The translations under genes were made by a program, and so were the position numbers. A stretch of DNA of 64,000 nt from Stieleria magnilauensis (lineage in GTDB: Bacteria > Planctomycetota > Planctomycetia > Pirellulales > Pirellulaceae). Below, in pieces: positions 7,863 through 17,157 of the stretch (its first letter is position 1; every line of letters begins with the position of its first letter). The DNA is taken from positions 408,394 to 472,393 of the forward strand of contig CP036432.1 of the NCBI GenBank assembly GCA_007753675.1, written 5' to 3'. The notes below the pieces were generated by a model. That model did no database searches. It was not told the origin of the DNA and saw only the letters and a list, made by a program, of their open reading frames with translations.

Positions 7863-9665
7863 ATGTTGTTAAAACTTCGAAACCGGACAACGGCAGTCTT
7901 GTTGGCTGCGCTCGCGCTGCCCGCCCTCGGCGTTCTCGCTGACGGGGCCTCCGCCCAGCAAACTCGCCCCAACGTCGTGATCGTGATCACGGACGATCAA
8001 GGTTATGGCGATCTGTCGTGCCATGGGAACCCGGTCCTCCAAACGCCCAACCTGGATCAACTGCATCGCGATTCCGTGCGGCTGACCGACTATCACGTCG
8101 CACCGACTTGTTCGCCGACACGCTGCGCGTTTCTGACCGGTCACTGGACCAATCGCACCGGCGTCTGGCACACGATCATGGGCCGCTCGATGTTGCGCGA
8201 AAACGAAGTCACCATGGGAGACGTTTTTTCTGCGGCTGGTTACGAGACCGGGATGTTCGGTAAGTGGCACTTGGGTGACAACTATCCCTACCGCCCGGAA
8301 GACCGCGGCTTTAGCGAAGTGATGCGGCACGGCGGCGGCGGTGTCGGCCAGACTCCCGATCATTGGGACAACGCCTACTTCGACGGATCCTACTGGCACA
8401 ACAGCAAGGTGACTCCGGTCCAAGGCTTTTGCACCGATGTCTTCTTTGATTATGCCGAACAGTTCATTCGTGATTCGCATTCGGCCGACAAACCCTTTTT
8501 GGCCTACATCGCCACCAACGCGCCGCACGGCCCGATGCACTCCCCCGAAAAGTACAGCGAGCCGTATGCCAACCTGGGCACGGGGCTGGCAAACTTCTAC
8601 GGCATGATCGCCAACATCGACGAGAACGTGGGACAGCTGCTCGGGCTCTTGGAAGATCTGAAGATTGCCGACAACACGATCTTCATTTACACCACCGACA
8701 ACGGCACTTCCTCGGGCGCCAAGGTGTTCAACGCCGGGATGCGTGGCAAGAAAGGCAGCCATTATGACGGCGGGCACCGCGTGCCGCTGTTCATTCGCTG
8801 GCCCGACGCCAATCTGGTCGGCGGACGCGACGTCGACACGCTGACCGGCTATGTCGATGTTCTGCCGACGCTGATTTCGATGTGCCGTGTCGCTCCGCCC
8901 CAAGGCGTTCGGTTCGACGGCGTCGATATCTCTCCGCTGATCTTTGATCGAGCGACCGATTGGCCCGATCGGATTCTGGTCACCGATTCCCAACGCGTCA
9001 AAGATCCGATCAAGTGGAAAAGCTCGGCCGTGATGACCGACCGCTGGCGATTGTGCAACGGAAAGGAACTGTTCGACATCGACGCCGACCCCGGGCAAGA
9101 AAACGACGTGGCGTCGGAGCACCCAGATGTCGTCGAGCGATTGCGAAATTTTTATGAAAACTGGTGGGCGGAACTGGAGCCGACGTTCGACCAATCCACG
9201 GCGATCTACCTGGGCCACCCCGCCGACAATCCGGCCCGGTTGACCAGCCACGATTGGATCACCACGCGGATGACACCCTGGAATCAAAGCCAGGTGCGGG
9301 CGGCGATGAACGGCCCGGCCAACACCGGGTTCTGGAACGTCAAGATCACCGAGGGCGGCAAGTACGTGGTTCGGTTGCGTCGTTGGCCCGAGGAGGTCGA
9401 TCGGCCGATCGCCAGCCCGCTGCCACCGGGACCGCCGGTGCCTGGGCAAAAAGCATTTCGGGAAACGCCCGGCAAGCCCGTCGCGGCAGCCAAAGCCACA
9501 CTAAAAATCGGTGGCGTCGAAAAGTCCGCGGCGGTGCCTGAAGGTGCAAAAGAAGTCGTGTTCGAGATGGACCTGGAACCCGAGACGACGACGATGACCG
9601 CAACCTTTGAAACCGATTCCGGAGAAGTCTTCGGCGCCTATTTCGCCTACGTCGAAAAAATCTAG
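7863..9665 (+). CDS. Secreted arylsulfatase (sulfatase family, type I)
   Basis: A 600-residue sulfatase that hydrolyses sulfate esters, probably from sulfated polysaccharides, outside the cytoplasm. The signal peptide covers about residues 1-30 (cleavage near ASA-QQ). Metal ligands sit in VITDDQGYGD (D44, D45). The modification site is CSPTR (C83-R87), where Cys becomes formylglycine. Further family motifs are GKWHLGD, the Asp/Asn motif TTDNG, and GGHRVP. After the catalytic domain (to about 450) a beta-rich C-terminal domain of about 130 residues completes the chain. Planctomycetes carry very many such genes. No glycoside hydrolase or transporter is adjacent, so the natural substrate is not indicated. 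Start: the only ATG before the signal peptide. Confidence 0.95.
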   Translation: MLLKLRNRTTAVLLAALALPALGVLADGASAQQTRPNVVIVITDDQGYGDLSCHGNPVLQTPNLDQLHRDSVRLTDYHVAPTCSPTRCAFLTGHWTNRTGVWHTIMGRSMLRENEVTMGDVFSAAGYETGMFGKWHLGDNYPYRPEDRGFSEVMRHGGGGVGQTPDHWDNAYFDGSYWHNSKVTPVQGFCTDVFFDYAEQFIRDSHSADKPFLAYIATNAPHGPMHSPEKYSEPYANLGTGLANFYGMIANIDENVGQLLGLLEDLKIADNTIFIYTTDNGTSSGAKVFNAGMRGKKGSHYDGGHRVPLFIRWPDANLVGGRDVDTLTGYVDVLPTLISMCRVAPPQGVRFDGVDISPLIFDRATDWPDRILVTDSQRVKDPIKWKSSAVMTDRWRLCNGKELFDIDADPGQENDVASEHPDVVERLRNFYENWWAELEPTFDQSTAIYLGHPADNPARLTSHDWITTRMTPWNQSQVRAAMNGPANTGFWNVKITEGGKYVVRLRRWPEEVDRPIASPLPPGPPVPGQKAFRETPGKPVAAAKATLKIGGVEKSAAVPEGAKEVVFEMDLEPETTTMTATFETDSGEVFGAYFAYVEKI

Positions 9666-9688
9666 GGGCCTAAGCGGTTGATGAATGA

Positions 9689-9756
9689 GTGAGCCGTGAC
9701 GCGTAAGCGGCCGGGCCTTGGGCGCAACGCCCGGGGCCTTACGGCCGGCGGCTCAC
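9689..9756. repeat. Large intergenic hairpin (GTGAGCCG...CGGCTCAC)
   Basis: The outer arms GTGAGCCG (9689-9696) and CGGCTCAC (9749-9756) are complementary. The inner part is mostly self-complementary and ends in the tight hairpin GGGCG-CAA-CGCCC. It lies 24 bp after the sulfatase stop and could act as a transcription barrier or REP-like unit. A related string (GGCGCAAGCCTACGGGCC) is present at 58976-59006. Confidence 0.6.
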
Positions 9757-9840
9757 TAACCGTGTCGATTTTCTAAATAAGATCGACAAACCATGGCGAC
9801 TTCCAACTGCTCGTCGCGGACATTGCCGGCTGCGCGCACG

Positions 9841-9870
9841 AAAAAATCGGCAGCCGCTGGGCTGCCGATT
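9841..9870 (-). terminator. Rho-independent terminator of rpmJ
   Basis: On the minus strand a perfect 10-bp stem (ATCGGCAGCC / GGCTGCCGAT) with a 4-nt loop is followed by a run of six T. It lies about 88 bp downstream of the rpmJ stop and fits as its terminator. Confidence 0.8.
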
Positions 9871-9957
9871 CGTGGGACTCGCGTCCGAGTGGGATTAGGC
9901 GTCCGATTCGTCGAGGTTGCCGCAAGATAGGCTGGATGCCTATTCCGAGAGCAAACC

Positions 9958-10110
9958 CTAACGACGAGTCTTTTTGACTTTCGCGCCGCCCTGACGGACT
10001 TTGAATTTCGGATTGCTCTTGCAAATCACGTAGACCCGACCACGACGTTTGACGACTTGGCAATCGGGGTGGCGATACTTCAGTGCGCCAATGCTGCTGA
10101 CAACTTTCAT
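9958..10110 (-). CDS. rpmJ: 50S ribosomal protein L36, type B (zinc-ligand-poor form)
   Basis: A 50-residue basic protein: [17 protein letters not shown] followed by [20 protein letters not shown]. It is a component of the large ribosomal subunit. The pattern RHPDCQ...VICKSNPKF matches the alternative L36 (YkgO/L36B type). In that form the first Cys of the CxxC pair is replaced by His and the final His of the zinc site by Phe, so the four-ligand zinc ribbon of ordinary L36 is incomplete. In many bacteria the type B gene is a zinc-starvation paralogue; here no Zur box or neighbouring zinc gene is visible. It is a monocistronic gene with its own terminator and stands apart from the usual ribosomal operon. 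Confidence 0.93.
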   Translation of the reverse strand: MKVVSSIGALKYRHPDCQVVKRRGRVYVICKSNPKFKVRQGGAKVKKTRR

Positions 10111-10440
10111 CGGAATCTCTCACCGGGTGGCGCTCGAAGTCGAACGCTGGTAATCTGTGTCTATGCCCCGGAGCCTCTCCCCGGGTTCTCGCGATCAATG
10201 GTCGCTTTGAGGGTCGCGGAGTATAACGACACGAGATCACGGTGTACAGCGACCTTCGGACAGCGACCTTCATGCACTCTCCCGATGGAATATTCATCCC
10301 TTCTGGTGAGGGGTGGTTTTCCCGATTGGGAAGGCCAATCGGCCAGGGAGGGGCTAGCGAGGCGAGCAGAGGGGCGATGGGCTGTCAGCTGTGTCTTTCG
10401 GAATCGATTTCTCCGTCCCACCCTCTTTGATTGACCACTC
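10111..10440. other. Divergent intergenic region between rpmJ and larC
   Basis: 330 bp without a convincing gene. It must hold the rpmJ promoter and leader (leftward) and the larC promoter (rightward). I see no riboswitch-like structure or tRNA in it. Confidence 0.5.
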
Positions 10441-11637
10441 ATGACACGATTTGCTTACTTTGATTGCTTTAGCGGGATCAGCGGCGACATGACGCTGGGG
10501 GCGCTGATCGATTTGGGGGCCGATGCTGCGGCGATCGAGGCGGCGATTCGATCGATGGGGTTGCCGGATCTGTCGATCACGACCAGCGACGTCAAAAAGT
10601 GCGGGTTCCGTGCCGTCTCGGTTCAAATCAACCATCCGCCCGAGCACGCCCACCGGCATTTGCACCACATCACGGACATGATCGATTCGGCCGGCGAAAT
10701 CGACCAGGCGGCCAAATCGTTGGCCAAGCGAATCTTCGGCCACGTCGCGGTTGCGGAAGCCAAGGTGCACGGGACGACGCTGGAAAAAGTCCACTTCCAC
10801 GAGGTCGGGGCCATCGATTCGATCGCCGACATCGTCGGGGCTGCCGTGGGGATCACAAGTTTGGGCATCACCTCGGCAATGGCATCGCCGGTTCCGACGG
10901 GAACCGGATCGATCAAAATCGATCATGGGCTGGTGGCGGTCCCGGCACCGGCGACGGCGGAAATCCTGGCTGGAATCCCGATCGCGTCTTGCTCGATCGC
11001 CAAAGAGTTGACCACGCCGACCGGCGCCGCGATCCTCAAAGAGTTGTGCACCGAATTTGGGCCGATTCCTTCCATGATCGTCGACTCGATCGGTTACGGC
11101 GCCGGCACCATGGATCTGCCCGACCAAGCCAATATGCTCCGCGTCCTGCTCGGTCGGCGTCAAGCCAATGAAGCGTCCAGCGGGCACGCCCACACCCATC
11201 ACGATCAGGTGGTGGTGCTGGAGACGAATCTGGATGACGCGACCGGCGAGCAGATCGCTGATTGTGCCAACCGGTTGATGGACGCCGGGGCGCTCGATGT
11301 CACCCAAACGCCCTGCACAATGAAAAAAGGCCGAAGCGGCGTGATTCTGTCGGTGATGACACGCCCGGACAACCTCGCGAAACTGGAAGAGTTGATCTTT
11401 CAGCACACCCCCTCGATCGGCATTCGACGCTACGTCGCCGACCGCGACACGTTGCCGCGGCAGTCGATCACGATCGACACCTCGTTGGGACCGATTCAGG
11501 CAAAATCAGTCACGCTGCCGAGCGGAAAAAAACGCGTCAAAGTCGAAGACGACGATGCACGGCGTTTGGCCGATGAGCATTCATTATCGACGATGGAGGT
11601 CCGTCAACTCGCCGAAGCTGCTTTGCCGGGGGGCTGA
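10441..11637 (+). CDS. larC: LarC-type nickel insertion protein (nickel-pincer cofactor)
   Basis: A 398-residue member of the LarC (DUF111) family. LarC inserts nickel into pyridinium-3,5-bisthiocarboxylate mononucleotide, using CTP, to complete the nickel-pincer cofactor of lactate racemase and related enzymes. Diagnostic parts are the N-terminal FDCFSGISGDM, the His-rich HAHRHLHHI, VHFHEVGAIDSIADIVG (about residues 118-134), and the C-terminal ETNLDDATGEQ and FQHTPSIGIRRY region. In Lactobacillus the protein is made by a frameshift joining two reading frames; here both halves are one uninterrupted frame. No larA, larB or larE is in the window, so the pathway is completed elsewhere. Confidence 0.93.
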   Translation: MTRFAYFDCFSGISGDMTLGALIDLGADAAAIEAAIRSMGLPDLSITTSDVKKCGFRAVSVQINHPPEHAHRHLHHITDMIDSAGEIDQAAKSLAKRIFGHVAVAEAKVHGTTLEKVHFHEVGAIDSIADIVGAAVGITSLGITSAMASPVPTGTGSIKIDHGLVAVPAPATAEILAGIPIASCSIAKELTTPTGAAILKELCTEFGPIPSMIVDSIGYGAGTMDLPDQANMLRVLLGRRQANEASSGHAHTHHDQVVVLETNLDDATGEQIADCANRLMDAGALDVTQTPCTMKKGRSGVILSVMTRPDNLAKLEELIFQHTPSIGIRRYVADRDTLPRQSITIDTSLGPIQAKSVTLPSGKKRVKVEDDDARRLADEHSLSTMEVRQLAEAALPGG

Positions 11638-11697
11638 AATTGGCCTTCAAGCTATACTTCTGCAAAACGACTTTTCTTGTCTTCCTGAATTCAACGG

Positions 11698-13482
11698 ATG
11701 GGCCATCTGCCGATGCCACTGACGACAGATTCTGAATACGCCGATGACACAGGGGTGTCCGCCCGAAAGGGGGGCGAGGAACGGGGGCCTCACGCGGCCG
11801 CCCGGGTCGGCGATCAAAGTGGCTACGATGTGATCAACTCCGCCGCTTCACCGCATGAATTTTCCAGACCCAAACGCTGGGATCTGTTCCTGCTGTACAA
11901 CGTCGCGATCCCCATCCTGTTGATACTCGCCGGTGTCCTGATCGTTCGCACGTTGGGCGTTGCCGAAGCGAAACCTGTCCCTCCACCGGACACGTCGCCG
12001 ACCGCCGTGCTTCGATCGTTGCCGGCCACCCGCGTCGAACGTGTCCGCTCGCTCGCCGAAACCGGTCAACAACTCGAACTGGTGATCGATGGGACCGTCG
12101 TGCCCTTTCGCGAGGCGCGTGTGGCATCGGAAGTCGCCGGAACGGTGATCGAAAAATCTGCCAACTGCGAAGCCGGTTCGATCGTCACGCTAGGTGAAAA
12201 CCTGATGCGAATCGATCCGCAGGACTACGAGCTGGAAGTCGAACAGTTGAAGAATCAACGGGATCGCGAATACCGAGCGATCAGCGAAAACGATCAAGAA
12301 ATCGCCAACACGCAGCGCTCGATCGAAATCGCTCGCCAAGACGTCAAATTGCAACAGAAAGAAGTCGATCGTCAAACCGCCCTGAAAACATTCGCCAGCC
12401 CGGCGGAGGTCGACAAAGCCAAAAGCGCGTTGCTGCAAGCCAGTCAACAACTCGTCACTCTGGAAAACCAACTCGACCTGCTGCGTTCGCGGCGTCTGCG
12501 ATTGGAGGCCGCCGAACAACTCGCTGCGACACAACTGCGTGCGGCCGAGATCAATTTGAAACGCTGCACCATCGTTGCCCCGATCAGCGGCGTGATCGTC
12601 AGTGAGCAAGCCGACGTCAATTCCTTTGTCAATCGCGGCACCACGCTGGTGACGATCGAGGACACGGAAAAAGTGGAAGTCGCCGCCAGCATGCGAATGG
12701 ATCAACTGCACTGGGTGCTGGACCAGAAACGGGGACTGGATCAGAAACAAACCAGCCAGACGGCCGGATACGATTTGCCGGCGACCGAAGCGATCATCGA
12801 ATACGAAGTCGCGGGACGGCAAGGAACCGTGCATCGCTGGAACGGCACCCTGGTCTCCTACGACGGGATCGGCATCGATCCCAACACCCGCACCGTGCCG
12901 GTTCGTTTGCTGGTCGATGACCCGACGCACTACATCGATGAGAAGGGTCGGGAACAAGTGGCCGATCGCACCAATGCGTTGTTGCGTGGCATGTTCGTCC
13001 GAGTCCGCTTGCAACTGCGTCCCCAATCCGAACTGGTCGTGATTCCCGCCAAAGCCCTTCGCCCCGGCAACCGCGTCTGGAAATTTAAGGCAGACGAGTC
13101 GGTGCTGACCGCGCAGATCGCTGCAGCGAAGAAAGCGGCCCAATCGGTTCCGCCGACCGTGGCTGCCAAGTCAACGACTGACGTGGACGCTCCGGCATCC
13201 GACGAAGCATCAGATGATCCACAGGAGCAGCCGTTCGACCCCGCCGCCTGGAAAGCGGGATTGGTCCAATACTCGCAAACCGTCTATCCGGTCGACTCCC
13301 TGCGGCTACGAGACGCCCGGGTGCTCGACCCGAACTTGGCGCCGTCGCTGCAATCGCCCGATCGTGTTTGGGTCTGCGAAGCGGATTCGTCGGACTTGGC
13401 CGTCGGTGACTATGTGGTCGTTTCGCCGCTCGATTCGATTCCGCCAGAAGGGCTGCCTGCGCGAGCCGAGATTCAAGAATGA
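11698..13482 (+). CDS. RND efflux periplasmic adaptor (HlyD/AcrA family)
   Basis: A 594-residue membrane-fusion protein that links an inner-membrane RND pump to an outer channel. A cytoplasmic N-terminus leads to one membrane span (about 60-80). A split lipoyl-like domain (GTVIEKSANCEAGSIVTLGE) brackets a long alpha-helical hairpin (about 180-285, Gln/Lys/Arg-rich). Beta-barrel and membrane-proximal parts follow. An Ala/Asp-rich insert around 475-510 makes it longer than the usual 370-450 residues. Its last four bases overlap the permease start (ATGA), so the two are translationally coupled. ATG at 11713 is an alternative start. Substrate cannot be read from the sequence. Confidence 0.9.
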   Translation: MGHLPMPLTTDSEYADDTGVSARKGGEERGPHAAARVGDQSGYDVINSAASPHEFSRPKRWDLFLLYNVAIPILLILAGVLIVRTLGVAEAKPVPPPDTSPTAVLRSLPATRVERVRSLAETGQQLELVIDGTVVPFREARVASEVAGTVIEKSANCEAGSIVTLGENLMRIDPQDYELEVEQLKNQRDREYRAISENDQEIANTQRSIEIARQDVKLQQKEVDRQTALKTFASPAEVDKAKSALLQASQQLVTLENQLDLLRSRRLRLEAAEQLAATQLRAAEINLKRCTIVAPISGVIVSEQADVNSFVNRGTTLVTIEDTEKVEVAASMRMDQLHWVLDQKRGLDQKQTSQTAGYDLPATEAIIEYEVAGRQGTVHRWNGTLVSYDGIGIDPNTRTVPVRLLVDDPTHYIDEKGREQVADRTNALLRGMFVRVRLQLRPQSELVVIPAKALRPGNRVWKFKADESVLTAQIAAAKKAAQSVPPTVAAKSTTDVDAPASDEASDDPQEQPFDPAAWKAGLVQYSQTVYPVDSLRLRDARVLDPNLAPSLQSPDRVWVCEADSSDLAVGDYVVVSPLDSIPPEGLPARAEIQE

Positions 13483-16400
13483 AGCGACTGATCACGTGGG
13501 CCATCACCAACGCGCCCGGTATGAATGTCTTGATGATGGCGCTGATGATCATCGGGGCGCTCTCGTTGGTTCAAATGCGCCGAGAGGTGTTTCCGGAATT
13601 TGAACTCGAGGTCGTCATGGTGACGGTGCCTTATCCGGGAGCGACTCCGAAGGATAGCGAAGAAGCGATCTGCCAAAAGGTGGAAGAGGCGATTCGCTCG
13701 ATCAACGGGATCAAGAAAGTCACCTCGATCGCCAGAGAAGGCGGTGCGTACGTGCTCGCCGAACTGCGATCGGACGTGAAGAATGTCCAAAAGGTGATGT
13801 CGGAAATCGATCGTGAAGTCGATCGCATTCCCAGCTTTCCGGAGTTGGCCGAAGATCCGCAAATCCAGCAGATCACGTTCCGCGACGCCGCCATCCGCAT
13901 CGGGATCATCGGCCCCCAAGACCGTTCGCAGGAAGCGGAACTGAAGCTGCGGGAAATCGCCGAAGGCATCCGAGACGACGTGTTGATGCTGCCGACCGTC
14001 TCGTCCTCGTCCATCATGGGCACGCGGCCATACCAGATCGATGTGGAAATCCCCGAGTCGACGCTCCGCAGCCATGACCTCACGTTGACCCAGGTCGCCG
14101 ACATTCTACGCGCCCACAACGTGGAACTTCCCGGCGGACAATTGAAAACCGAAGGCCAGGAGATCTTGCTGCGGGCGAAAAACAAAGGCCGCGTCGGCGA
14201 GGAGATCAAACGCTTGCCGATCGTCACCCGTGCCGACGGGGTCGTGTTGACTGTCGACGACCTGGGCAACGTGAAAGATGAATTCGAAGATTCCACGATG
14301 GTCGGTGAAATCAACGGCGAACCGGCGATGGTGGTCAACGTCGAACGATCCAAAAGCGAAGACTTGTTGGCGATGGTCAACGATGTCCGTGCTTACGTGG
14401 CCGACAAGACGTTGCCGGCGGGGTACCGCTTTGAGATTTGGAGTGACACCAGCACGGAGGTCCGCGGGCGATTGGACCTATTGCGACGCAACGGCTTGCA
14501 AGGGTTGCTGCTCGTGTTTCTGGTGCTGACGTTGTTCCTGGAGATGCGATTGGCGTTTTGGGTCGCGCTCGGGATTCCCGTTTCCATCTTGGGCGCCGGA
14601 GCGGCGCTGGCCCTGGGCGACCAGACCCTGAACATGTTGTCGCTGTTCAGCTTTCTTGTCGCGCTGGGGATTGTGGTGGACGATGCGATCGTGATCGGCG
14701 AGAACATTTACGCGCACCGCCAGATGGGCAAGTCGCGCAAACAGGCTGCGATCGACGGCACCATGGAAGTGTTCCCCTCCGTCACCGCATCGGTCATGAC
14801 CACGGTCATCGCCTTCGCACCAATGTTTTTCGTGTCGGGGGTGATGGGGAAATTCATGGCCGTGATCCCCTTTGCCGTGATCGCGATGCTGGTGATTTCA
14901 TTGTGGGAAAGCATTTTCGTGCTGCCGAGTCACCTCGCGCATTCGCACACCGGATTTTTTCGCGTGCTGGAAATTGTCACCTACCCGCTGCGACCGCTGG
15001 GATTGCTCTTGGCGTGGCTGGGCGAACGCTTCGCCGCCGGATTGAATTTTGTCTGCAATCGCCTCTACGTGCCCGCACTCCGGTTCAGCTTGCATTATCC
15101 GATGATCCCGATCGCCGTCTCGATCATGATGGCGTTGGGAACGTGGGGGATGATTCGCGGCGGAATCGTCCCCTCGATCTTGTTTCCCAAATCGGACAAC
15201 AACTTCTTACAGGCCATCATCGTGTTTCCCGACGGAACCCCCGCGATCGAAACCGATCGGGCGACGCGGGAGATGGAACGTGCCCTGCGCCGAGTCAGCC
15301 AACGCGTCGCCGAGGCACGTGCGGCGGAAGAAGGCATCGACATCAAAACCCTTTATCCGGGCAGCAACGACGTGATCGCCGGTCCCGTCCGGCTGACGTA
15401 TCGCGAAGTCGGAAATACGACCAACACGCAAAACCCTGCCGGCGGCGGCGGTTCGGGAAGCAGCGTCGGGCAGATCTTTGCGGAACTGCACGACACCAAC
15501 ATCCGAAACATCCACAGCAAGGATCTACTCGCGATGTGGCGGGCCGAGGCCGGTGAGTTTGCCGGGGTGGAAAGCGTGACGTACGGCAGCGTCGGCGTCG
15601 GTCCGGGCGGCAAAGCGATCGAGTTCAAACTGCTGGCCGACAGCGACGATGAAGATCAATTGCTTGAGGCCACCGACGCGGTCAAAGCCCGCTTGGCCAC
15701 CTATGACGGGGTGTTCGACATCGCCGATGACAACACGCCGGGGAAATGGGAGTTCCAATTTCGCGTCAAAGATACCGCGCTGGCGACGGGAATCACGCCG
15801 ACCGATTTGGGCAACACGGTTCGCAACACGTATTTCGGCGCCGAAGCGATGCGTTTACAACGCGGGCGGCACGAAGTCAAGTTGATGGTCCGCTATCCGC
15901 AAGAAGAACGTCGCTCGCTGGTGAACTTTCGCGAGATTCGTGTCCGCGACCCCGCCGGAAACGAGCACCCGATCGAAGAACTTGCCGAAGTCACGCTCAA
16001 ACGAGGCTTTTCGGAGATCAATCGAGTCGACCAGCAGCGTTCGGTCACCGTCAGTGCGGACTTGGATTGGAAAACCGCCAACTCCTCATTGATCATCGCG
16101 GACTTGCAGGCGAACTACTTGCCCGAGATGGCGAAGCAGTTTCCGGGGGTTCAAGTGCGTTGGGAAGGCCAAGCGGAACAGAGTCGCGAGTCGGTCGGCA
16201 GTCTGATGGTGGGTTTTGGAATCGCCATCATCGCGATGTACGTGTTGCTCGTGTTGCAATTCCGCTCGTACGTCCAGCCAATCTTGATCCTGATGATCGT
16301 GCCCTTTGGGATGATCGGAGCGGTCTGGGGACACGCGATCCTGGGGCTTCCGCTGACGCTGTTCAGTATGTTCGGGTTGGTTGCGTTGTCGGGAGTCGTC

Positions 16401-16781
16401 ATCAATGACTCGATCGTGCTGATCGATTTCATCAACGTACGGGTCCGCGAAGGCCATCCGCCGATGGAAGCGCTCGCCGATGCTGGCCAACGTCGCTTCC
16501 GGCCGATCTTGCTGACCAGTCTGACGACGATCGCGGGGTTGATCCCCTTGATGCTCGAACGTTCGTTCCAGGCCCAATTGTTGATCCCGATGGCCGCCTC
16601 GTTGGCGTTCGGGCTGAGTCTGGCGACCTTCTTGGTGCTGTTCCTCGTTCCGGTGTTCTACGCGCTCTATTTGCGAGCCTACAACGCGGCAGCGGCGCTG
16701 TTGCATCACCTGCACATCACCCGAGAAAAGAACCCCGACCCGCTCGATTTCCCCACCGAATCCAGTCCCACCGTGGGGTAA
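13479..16781 (+). CDS. RND efflux permease (AcrB-like)
   Basis: An 1100-residue proton-driven RND transporter, forming a pump with the adaptor it overlaps. The N-terminal helix (about 13-30) leads into the first porter loop (TVPYPGATPKDSEEAICQKV). Helices 2-6 follow from about 345, with the conserved TM4 acidic pair in GIVVDDAIVIGENI. A second porter loop follows, and the second helical bundle from about 905 has the motif LVALSGVVINDSIVLIDFIN. Length is near the family norm of 1030-1060 with extra linker (AGGGGSGSS at about 650). The last codons and the TAA stop lie inside an intergenic repeat (16773-16796), so the extreme C-terminus (TVG) is probably repeat-derived. Confidence 0.93.
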   Translation: MKRLITWAITNAPGMNVLMMALMIIGALSLVQMRREVFPEFELEVVMVTVPYPGATPKDSEEAICQKVEEAIRSINGIKKVTSIAREGGAYVLAELRSDVKNVQKVMSEIDREVDRIPSFPELAEDPQIQQITFRDAAIRIGIIGPQDRSQEAELKLREIAEGIRDDVLMLPTVSSSSIMGTRPYQIDVEIPESTLRSHDLTLTQVADILRAHNVELPGGQLKTEGQEILLRAKNKGRVGEEIKRLPIVTRADGVVLTVDDLGNVKDEFEDSTMVGEINGEPAMVVNVERSKSEDLLAMVNDVRAYVADKTLPAGYRFEIWSDTSTEVRGRLDLLRRNGLQGLLLVFLVLTLFLEMRLAFWVALGIPVSILGAGAALALGDQTLNMLSLFSFLVALGIVVDDAIVIGENIYAHRQMGKSRKQAAIDGTMEVFPSVTASVMTTVIAFAPMFFVSGVMGKFMAVIPFAVIAMLVISLWESIFVLPSHLAHSHTGFFRVLEIVTYPLRPLGLLLAWLGERFAAGLNFVCNRLYVPALRFSLHYPMIPIAVSIMMALGTWGMIRGGIVPSILFPKSDNNFLQAIIVFPDGTPAIETDRATREMERALRRVSQRVAEARAAEEGIDIKTLYPGSNDVIAGPVRLTYREVGNTTNTQNPAGGGGSGSSVGQIFAELHDTNIRNIHSKDLLAMWRAEAGEFAGVESVTYGSVGVGPGGKAIEFKLLADSDDEDQLLEATDAVKARLATYDGVFDIADDNTPGKWEFQFRVKDTALATGITPTDLGNTVRNTYFGAEAMRLQRGRHEVKLMVRYPQEERRSLVNFREIRVRDPAGNEHPIEELAEVTLKRGFSEINRVDQQRSVTVSADLDWKTANSSLIIADLQANYLPEMAKQFPGVQVRWEGQAEQSRESVGSLMVGFGIAIIAMYVLLVLQFRSYVQPILILMIVPFGMIGAVWGHAILGLPLTLFSMFGLVALSGVVINDSIVLIDFINVRVREGHPPMEALADAGQRRFRPILLTSLTTIAGLIPLMLERSFQAQLLIPMAASLAFGLSLATFLVLFLVPVFYALYLRAYNAAAALLHHLHITREKNPDPLDFPTESSPTVG

Positions 16782-16825
16782 GCATCCTGCTTGCCAAACC
16801 AACGTGGGGCATGCATCGGGCTTGC
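16773..16825 (+). repeat. Dispersed repeat overlapping the RND permease stop
   Basis: GTGGGGTAAGCATCCTGC and the next six bases match positions 1791-1814 in opposite orientation. A diverged second unit (CGTGGGGCATGCATCGGGCT) follows at 16803. The TAA at 16779-16781 inside the repeat is the permease stop. The rest of the 304-bp gap to tRNA-Gln shows no gene. Confidence 0.6.
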
Positions 16826-17085
16826 CTTTGCCCGGTTCCACCTCCACCGGCGGAGTGTCCTTCGCCGCCTTTTCTGGGGGCCTGGGGCAAACGGGCGGTG
16901 TTTTGGGAGTCCATTTCGGGAGGGGCGGCCAATCCAATTTCCCTTGCCGGGTAACATTTCATGCCATTTATCGCCCCGGCGCGGAAACTGCGACAAATTT
17001 TCCACCGCGAACCTGCCAAAGTCTGGCCGACTCCTATTCAGCAGATGGAAATCAGTTGCTAAACTTCCGCTCAGACGCAAGTCAC

Positions 17086-17157
17086 TACCCCGTGGTGTAA
17101 TTGGCAACACTACTGATTTTGGTTCAGTCATTCAAGGTTCAAGTCCTTGCGGGGTAG
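17086..17157 (+). tRNA. tRNA-Gln (anticodon UUG)
   Basis: A 72-nt cloverleaf without encoded CCA. The acceptor pair is TACCCCG/CGGGGTA with discriminator G. The D arm is TGGTGTAATTGGCAACA. The anticodon arm is ACTGA-TTTTGGT-TCAGT with TTG at positions 34-36. The T arm is CAAGG-TTCAAGT-CCTTG. Its 3' end is the left attachment site of the integrative element, and the element's recombinase gene ends antisense inside its T arm. Confidence 0.93.

Noticed and set aside
7869..9449. 526-codon minus-strand open frame
   Set aside because: Lies wholly opposite a textbook sulfatase gene and has shadow-type composition.
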